A stretch of DNA of 64,000 bases, taken from NCBI GenBank assembly GCA_950295325.1, contig OX485804.1, positions 13,080,001 to 13,144,000 on the forward strand, in the 5' to 3' direction. Origin of the DNA: Polytrichum commune. Lineage: Eukaryota; Streptophyta; Polytrichopsida; Polytrichales; Polytrichaceae. Below are positions 59,301-64,000 of the stretch, in pieces. The position numbers were made by a program, and so were the translations under genes. Under the pieces are notes generated by a model. It saw nothing but the letters and a program-made list of their open reading frames with translations. It had not been told where the DNA came from and did not search any database. Each line of letters opens with the position of its first letter. Position 1 is the first letter of the stretch.

Positions 59301-61636
59301 CAATTCAATCTGGCATTGAACAACAAGACCCTCAGAGTTGGTCGGAAATTATTCGACAACCCATATTTGGCAATCGGTTTCTGACTAATGAAAAGGGAGT
59401 TCAGTGGGGGACGGAGTTTAGATCGAACATGAGATGGTGGTCGGAGAAGCATGTCCGAACTCTGCAAGATATAGCAAGACCAGATGGATGGGGTTGGAGT
59501 ACATTCACTGAATTACGCCGCCTCAGGCGTACAAGTGTAGCGCCGACGCTATATGCCCGAGTCGTAAACAGTATCCCATGGGCCGCATTTCCAATGCCTG
59601 CACACCAAGTCGGTCAGTGGATAGCTGCTAAAGAGAACGACGGGTCAATTCAGAAAGTCTACCACATACAGAACATCATGCCCCTGGAAGCTAAAACATA
59701 CAATAAACTGGGTTCTGACCAATTACTCCTAGAAGGGCAGGGACAACCAGTTCCATCCAGCGCAATGAGAGAAGTAAGGGTGATAAGATGTGGAGGCGAA
59801 AAGAGAACAGTGATAGACTATAATCCACAGGGTGAAATCGAACCAGAGCAATCTCTCTGGTTATGGGGTAATGACTGGTTAAGCAACCTAGAGTGGGATC
59901 CTAGGGAGTGGCAATGGCGACGACTAGGAATCCTCCCGGAGACGTCTATCATGAACTACACTACAAAGAGAGGATATAGGATAGCCATGAAGCAGAATAC
60001 CCAGCCGATGAGTTTAGACACTGAACTTGAAAGAGAAGGTTACAACAGTAAGGCTCGGGCAAGGTTTTTAAACCGAATATGGCATCCATACCTACCTCGG
60101 AAAGTGTCAGCCATGCAATGGCTAATTCTTACTGAGGGTTTACCTGTGGGAGCTTGGAGAGAACGGATTGGATTGTCAAGCAGCTGCGAACTATGCCCAA
60201 TCCCGGTGAAAGAAACCTTGCCGCACGCATTCAAGGACTGCCCACAAGTAAGTCAGGTGTGGGTGTTATTCAGGAATACCCGCATTGCAGCTGGCCTTCC
60301 ACCATTATATTTCACATGGCTCGACATCAGCAGGGGATTAATGCGCGATCCTACGGGACCCCAAATGGAGGAAGAATTACGCTGGGACACTGCTTCCACC
60401 TTTTCACTCAATACGGACACCCCGTGGGATATCCTCCGGGCACAGCTCCTCTGGTCAACCTGGTGTCAAAAAGTGGCACATACATTCAGAGACGAAGTGT
60501 TTCATATTGGGGTGGTACTTTGGCACGCATGGCGCAATACTATTTATTGCGCCATGAAAGCATACAAAGAACTCTTCAGGTACAAAAGAAACGAAGAAAA
60601 ACGCCAGGAAGCAATTAGCTGCTTTCAACAGATATGGACGGCAGGAAGCGTTTTTGGTAGACTCCAAAACAGGAATATTAAATGGAATATAACCCCCCCA
60701 CCAGAGTTCCTACCTAAGGAGTTAGGGGCTTGGACGGTTCCACCTATCCTCATAAACAGGCTTTCCCCGTCACCAGATTTGGAAGCTGAGTTTGTAGCTA
60801 GACCGGATTTTGCCAATTTGGTCGACGAATTTCTACAGAGAGCCGGAGCTAACTGGCAACCGGCATCTCCAAGTACAACAGAAGAGGAGGCCCGGCATGA
60901 GGCATCATCGGATTTCAACTCCCCACCAGCTCAGCCTCCACGAGAAACACAAAGGCCACACGAGGCTGCATCAGATCTCAATTACACTTCACCTCAGCGG
61001 CAGACAACACAAATGCAACAAGAGGTACCTTCAGGTCAAGTACAAACTATCTCTGATCAGCGTGTTGAAGCAGGTGAAGACTCATTGCAAGATGAACCAC
61101 AATACAAGGAGGAAATCCAAAACAAGGCAACAGAAACTTATGAACCACAATATCAGGAACCTGAAGTAGAATACCTACCCAATCCGACCAACAGGAAGGA
61201 TGTTGTCGTGCAAAGGGAGTCTAGGCCCGGTGCTGCTAAAACCCGACCACGCAGTCGACCAAAGAGGAAATGTTCCAGGAGGCTAAAACACCCAATCCGA
61301 TCTCAGGGGGCGAAGGATCCTGCATCACAGAAAGGCAGGAAGGTTGGGGTCAACCAAAAGGATACAAAGCAGGATCAAGGACATGTCCAAGCTGAGCAAA
61401 AACAGTTGGGAGAAACGTGCCCTCACATTGCACAAAATACATTAAGGGAGCACAGCCGGGGTAAACCAAGAGCAGACCTAAGCGCAAATGCCGCTTTGGA
61501 CCGAAGGCCCGCCAGGCACGGAAGAGAAAGCACAATCAGGTTTTACCGACTCCTCATTCGCACGAAGAGGACGTGTCCCAAACAGAGAGATCACATCACA
61601 TATCGGCGAGCGACAACCAGAACCTGGAGTCCCTAG
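56357..61636 (+). pseudogene. LINE ORF2 (endonuclease and reverse transcriptase) with one in-frame stop
   Basis: The start ATG at 56357 overlaps the ORF1 stop in ATGGATAG. The endonuclease has all expected motifs: TQNVRSL, QETKL, GDFNN, SRIDRVYV and SDHAG. A TAA at 57422-57424 interrupts the linker, and the same frame then continues to 61636. The reverse transcriptase has PGIDSIPAEFY, NYRPISLLNTLYKI, the LLDFEKTYDRVNW Asp motif, RQGCPLAPYLF and FADD at the catalytic site. C-terminal is a CELC...HAFKDC motif of the zf-RVT type, followed by a polar tail of several hundred residues. Without the stop the protein would be about 1,759 residues, longer than usual because of that tail. Confidence 0.9.
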
Positions 61637-62526
61637 CCACACAGATCCTACCTGATAGAGTTACACTGCAACCATATACTCACCGTAAGAAGACACCCTT
61701 TGGTAAATACAAAGTTGGCATCACCCCTGAACTGGACGAAAATCCAAGCAAGAGAGTAGCAAAGCGATTAGGGATCTCAGTATCCGAGTTTGAGGAAGGC
61801 CTCACCAAGGAGATTGATGACCTTCTTAGTGAAATAGAGGCAAAACGCCGTAAGGCTTTCGACCAAAGCAATGGGGATCCTCAGAACAACGGGGAGGAAA
61901 GCCAGGAACGAGGGCCAGAGGAAGATGAACAGGAGGAATCGAAGTACGCTAGCGTGAACGCTCAAGAGGAGAGGAAACAGGACAATGAACACAAGGACCC
62001 TGCTTCCCTTCAAACCCAGACTCACCATAAGAGTCGAGCAAAAGTAAAATGCACTTTTGGACTCAAGTCTCGAAGAGGTAGGGAGAAATACCGTACCTGC
62101 CACCCAAAGAGACGTGATCCTCCAGCTTCTCCGCCGCCATACCGTACCACAGGGAGCTCGGGGCTTGTCAATCAGGTTGATGTGGCAAATAGGGATGGGG
62201 CTCAGACTGGCGTATCACATGAGGATTTGATCCGTCCTGCACAACCGCAGTCAAGGAGTCATCATGAACAGGAGAAGGATGATCCCCAGGTGATCCTTCC
62301 TGACCGGCCAACTTTGCTCAACTTCTCGCCCGCGTGGCGATCCCCCTTCCAACGATACTTGGGCTCCCCAGCCGCCGATCATCAACCTTCTAACTTGCGA
62401 CCGATTCATGAACGTCTCGGTGTGGGAACCCACAAACACCAAAAGTTCCAGATTGGCGGGTTTTTGTGCCAAATCCGGATATTTCCGGGTGACCTTAGTA
62501 TCGTCCAGGGATTCTGTGAAGTGTAG
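61465..62526 (+). CDS. Third open frame of the LINE, overlapping the ORF2 end, unknown function
   Basis: This frame is open from 61465 to the stop at 62524-62526 and overlaps the last 170 or so bases of ORF2 in another frame. The first near-cognate start is GTG at 61573, so it has no obvious ATG near its beginning. The product is hydrophilic, with an acidic, Glu-rich stretch (residues about 60-135 from 61573) and a basic Ser/Pro/Arg-rich stretch. I recognise no domain. Its composition matches the polar tail of ORF2, so it may be the original continuation of ORF2 after a frame shift, or a separate ORF reached by frameshifting. Confidence 0.5.
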   Translation, partial: TKSRPKRKCRFGPKARQARKRKHNQVLPTPHSHEEDVSQTERSHHISASDNQNLESLATQILPDRVTLQPYTHRKKTPFGKYKVGITPELDENPSKRVAKRLGISVSEFEEGLTKEIDDLLSEIEAKRRKAFDQSNGDPQNNGEESQERGPEEDEQEESKYASVNAQEERKQDNEHKDPASLQTQTHHKSRAKVKCTFGLKSRRGREKYRTCHPKRRDPPASPPPYRTTGSSGLVNQVDVANRDGAQTGVSHEDLIRPAQPQSRSHHEQEKDDPQVILPDRPTLLNFSPAWRSPFQRYLGSPAADHQPSNLRPIHERLGVGTHKHQKFQIGGFLCQIRIFPGDLSIVQGFCEV

Positions 62527-63900
62527 GAGGTAGAGACTTTCCGGAACTGTTTGTTTCCCCTCTTCTTTTATATTTTCCGGAAATCCTAGTTTCCGGCCTT
62601 TTTGAAGTCCTCCTGTATCCGGAACTTCCTCTTCCGGATTTGACTCCTAAGTCCCAGACGGATTGTTTCCTCCTTAAAATATCTTTGTACTACGTTCTAT
62701 CCTCCCTTAATGATGGGTATTTTCCGGTGAAGACGTCCTTCTCTAGAGGGGGGTCCGGATCTTCCTTCACAACCAAGCCGGATTGATCAGGTCCGGATTG
62801 GCAGGTCACACAGGGAGTCCGGATTACCTCCTAGGACTACAACGACAGGAGGGTGCCGGATTCCACGAAGGGGGGTAAGCTCAACAGAGTGAAAGAGTGA
62901 TCCGTACCACGTTCCGGAATATCTTGTCTCTACGCTACTCGGATATCCGGATCGATGGTGTCTCCTTCCCCCTTCCTCCGGATCTGTATCCCCTCATCCG
63001 GAATCCTAACTTACTCCTGTACTTCTCCGGATCTCATCCGGCTAGTACTACCTTTGGCTCTACTGAATCCGGGCTAACTAGGCGATCCGTACCATTTTCC
63101 GGATTGGTCCGTCTAAAGGCGGTGGGACCTCTTCAGAAGCTCGGATGGCATGAATCCGGATCCCTCCCGGACTTCACCCAATCCTCCCAGCGGCTATCCC
63201 ACCTAGACGTTTCCCGACCAGCCGGGAAAATGAGGTTTCCCTCCCACTACACCCGGAAAGGTTCCGGAAGGTAATGACTAGTGATCTGATCCGGGTCTCC
63301 CCTTCCGGCGGACGGATCCGGTATACAACTGCCTGGGGCTCTACTAAATCTGAGATAACTGGGCGATCCGTACCACTTTCCGGATTGTTCCGTCCGAGGG
63401 CGGTGAGACCTCTCAAAAGATCGGATGGCGTAAATCCGGATCCCTTCCGGATTTTACCCAGTCCTACCAGCGGCTATCCCACCCGGATGTTACCCAAACA
63501 TCCGGAATAGTAAGGTTTCCTTCCCACTACACTCAAAAAGGATCCCTAGGCTTGCAACCGGATCTAATCCGGGTTTCCTCTCCTTTGTCCTATTCGGACT
63601 TCCTACTCCTTCCTTACTTCTAGCGTACAACAACCTCCCAATCCGTCCGTGCACAAAACAAATGAGAATAGGTGAAGATCTAGAGTTTTATTGAGTAGGG
63701 AGCAACACAATACAACAATGGAGAAGGAACACTTCTCCAACTCCTTATTCAGCCTTAAGTAGAGGCTGTGATCCCTAACTAAGGGTGGCGGCCCAGGCGG
63801 CCGCCTTGGAAAACCCTAATTGCGAGAAATCCGGAACTTCGGACTTTCCGGATTTCTCGGAAGATCCGGAATTCCCGGATCTTGATCTGCTGACACAAAA
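62527..63900. repeat. Region saturated with the palindrome TCCGGA
   Basis: I count roughly 22 copies of TCCGGA, plus many near-copies (CCCGGA, TCCGGG, GCCGGAT), in about 1.4 kb. Random expectation would be less than one. Copies occur in varied local contexts, often as ATCCGGAT, TTTCCGGATT or AATCCGGATCC. No long protein frame is supported. The density starts just before the stop of the LINE third frame (AATCCGGATATTTCCGGG at about 62475). Confidence 0.85.
63056..63610. repeat. Two tandem units of about 281 bp within the TCCGGA region
   Basis: The units begin GGCTCTACT at 63056 and 63337. They share GGCGATCCGTACCA, TTTCCGGATTG, GGCGGTGxGACCTCT, CAGCGGCTATCCCACC and CCCACTACAC in order. The second unit fades near 63600. 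Preceding sequence near 62900-63055 contains partial matches, so the array may have had more units. Confidence 0.75.
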
Positions 63901-64000
63901 TTTGAATTGCATGCTCGCCTAAGTCTGATCTACCTATTCCTGCTGTCCTAATTTTGATCTACCTACAGCTGCATGCCTAAGTCTAATTCAAGTGGTGTGG
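63611..64000. other. End of window, non-coding, unassigned
   Basis: Contains a few more TCCGGA motifs near 63830-63870 and a duplicated TCTGATCTACCTA-like phrase near 63929 and 63954. No gene is recognised, and the element it belongs to runs past the window. Confidence 0.3.

Larger units (their letters stand above)
54290..62526 (+). mobile_element. LINE (non-LTR) retrotransposon of plant L1 type, nearly full length
   Basis: The order is ORF1 with a CCHC knuckle, ORF2 with apurinic-type endonuclease, reverse transcriptase and a C-terminal Zn-finger-like region, then a third open frame. This matches plant L1-type LINEs except for the third frame. Protein sequences are largely intact, with one in-frame stop in ORF2 and a likely frame shift in ORF1, so the copy is recently dead. 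No poly-A tail or target duplication was found, so both ends are approximate. The 5' end lies between the tRNA fragment and 54300. Confidence 0.9.

Noticed and set aside
62897-63510. Open frames of 78-125 codons in the TCCGGA region.
   Set aside because: The openness follows from the low stop-codon content of a repeated CCGG-rich sequence; the two tandem units give unrelated frame lengths.
1-64000. CRISPR arrays, bacterial operons, riboswitches.
   Set aside because: No regular repeat-spacer pattern; the genes are spliced and typical of a plant nucleus, so these feature types are not expected or seen.

Overview
This is nuclear DNA of a land plant. It carries four spliced protein-coding genes, all conserved in plants (one with a predicted plastid product, three others), set in transposon-rich, AT-rich intergenic DNA. 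Introns are mostly 80 to 1,400 bases with ordinary GT-AG ends. I cannot name the species. The short introns, dense TTA-flanked miniature elements and a Tc1-like DD34E transposase would suit a non-seed plant (liverwort, lycophyte or fern-like), but that is a weak inference.

Layout. 17-528: miniature inverted-repeat element (MITE). 529-12488: long upstream and leader region, then a 14-exon plus-strand gene for the plant PP2C / cyclic-nucleotide-binding / kinase protein (plant PKG type). 12489-16895: intergenic DNA packed with MITEs, several abutting or nested. 16896-25318: 20-exon plus-strand gene for a MutS2-type ATPase. 26187-28318: Tc1/mariner-like element whose 341-residue transposase is open but has lost two of three catalytic acids. 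29624-37019: minus-strand gene of at least 17 exons (16 resolved) for a PIAL-type SP-RING SUMO ligase. 37020-50127: about 13 kb without a convincing gene, holding MITEs, a TA-flanked 943-bp element, three tandem arrays and a perfect hairpin. 50738-52758: four-exon plus-strand gene for nucleolar protein 16. 53983-54028: 5' part of a tRNA-Gly. 54290-62526: nearly full-length LINE retrotransposon, with ORF1 (zinc knuckle), ORF2 (endonuclease plus reverse transcriptase, one in-frame stop) and an extra downstream ORF. 62527-64000: non-coding DNA saturated with the palindrome TCCGGA.

The four host genes do not form a pathway. They cover signalling (PKG), DNA or organelle maintenance (MutS2), SUMO-based control and silencing (PIAL) and ribosome assembly (NOP16). 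I assembled the exon models by hand from reading frames, splice sites and phase continuity. Every internal junction is phase-consistent. The first exon of the PIAL-type gene and the untranslated regions are not resolved.

Most worth a second look: the TCCGGA-saturated region, the third ORF of the LINE, the catalytically altered but open Tc1 transposase, the missing canonical residues in the PKG-like protein, and the TTA-flanked MITE families with closely matching terminal repeats.
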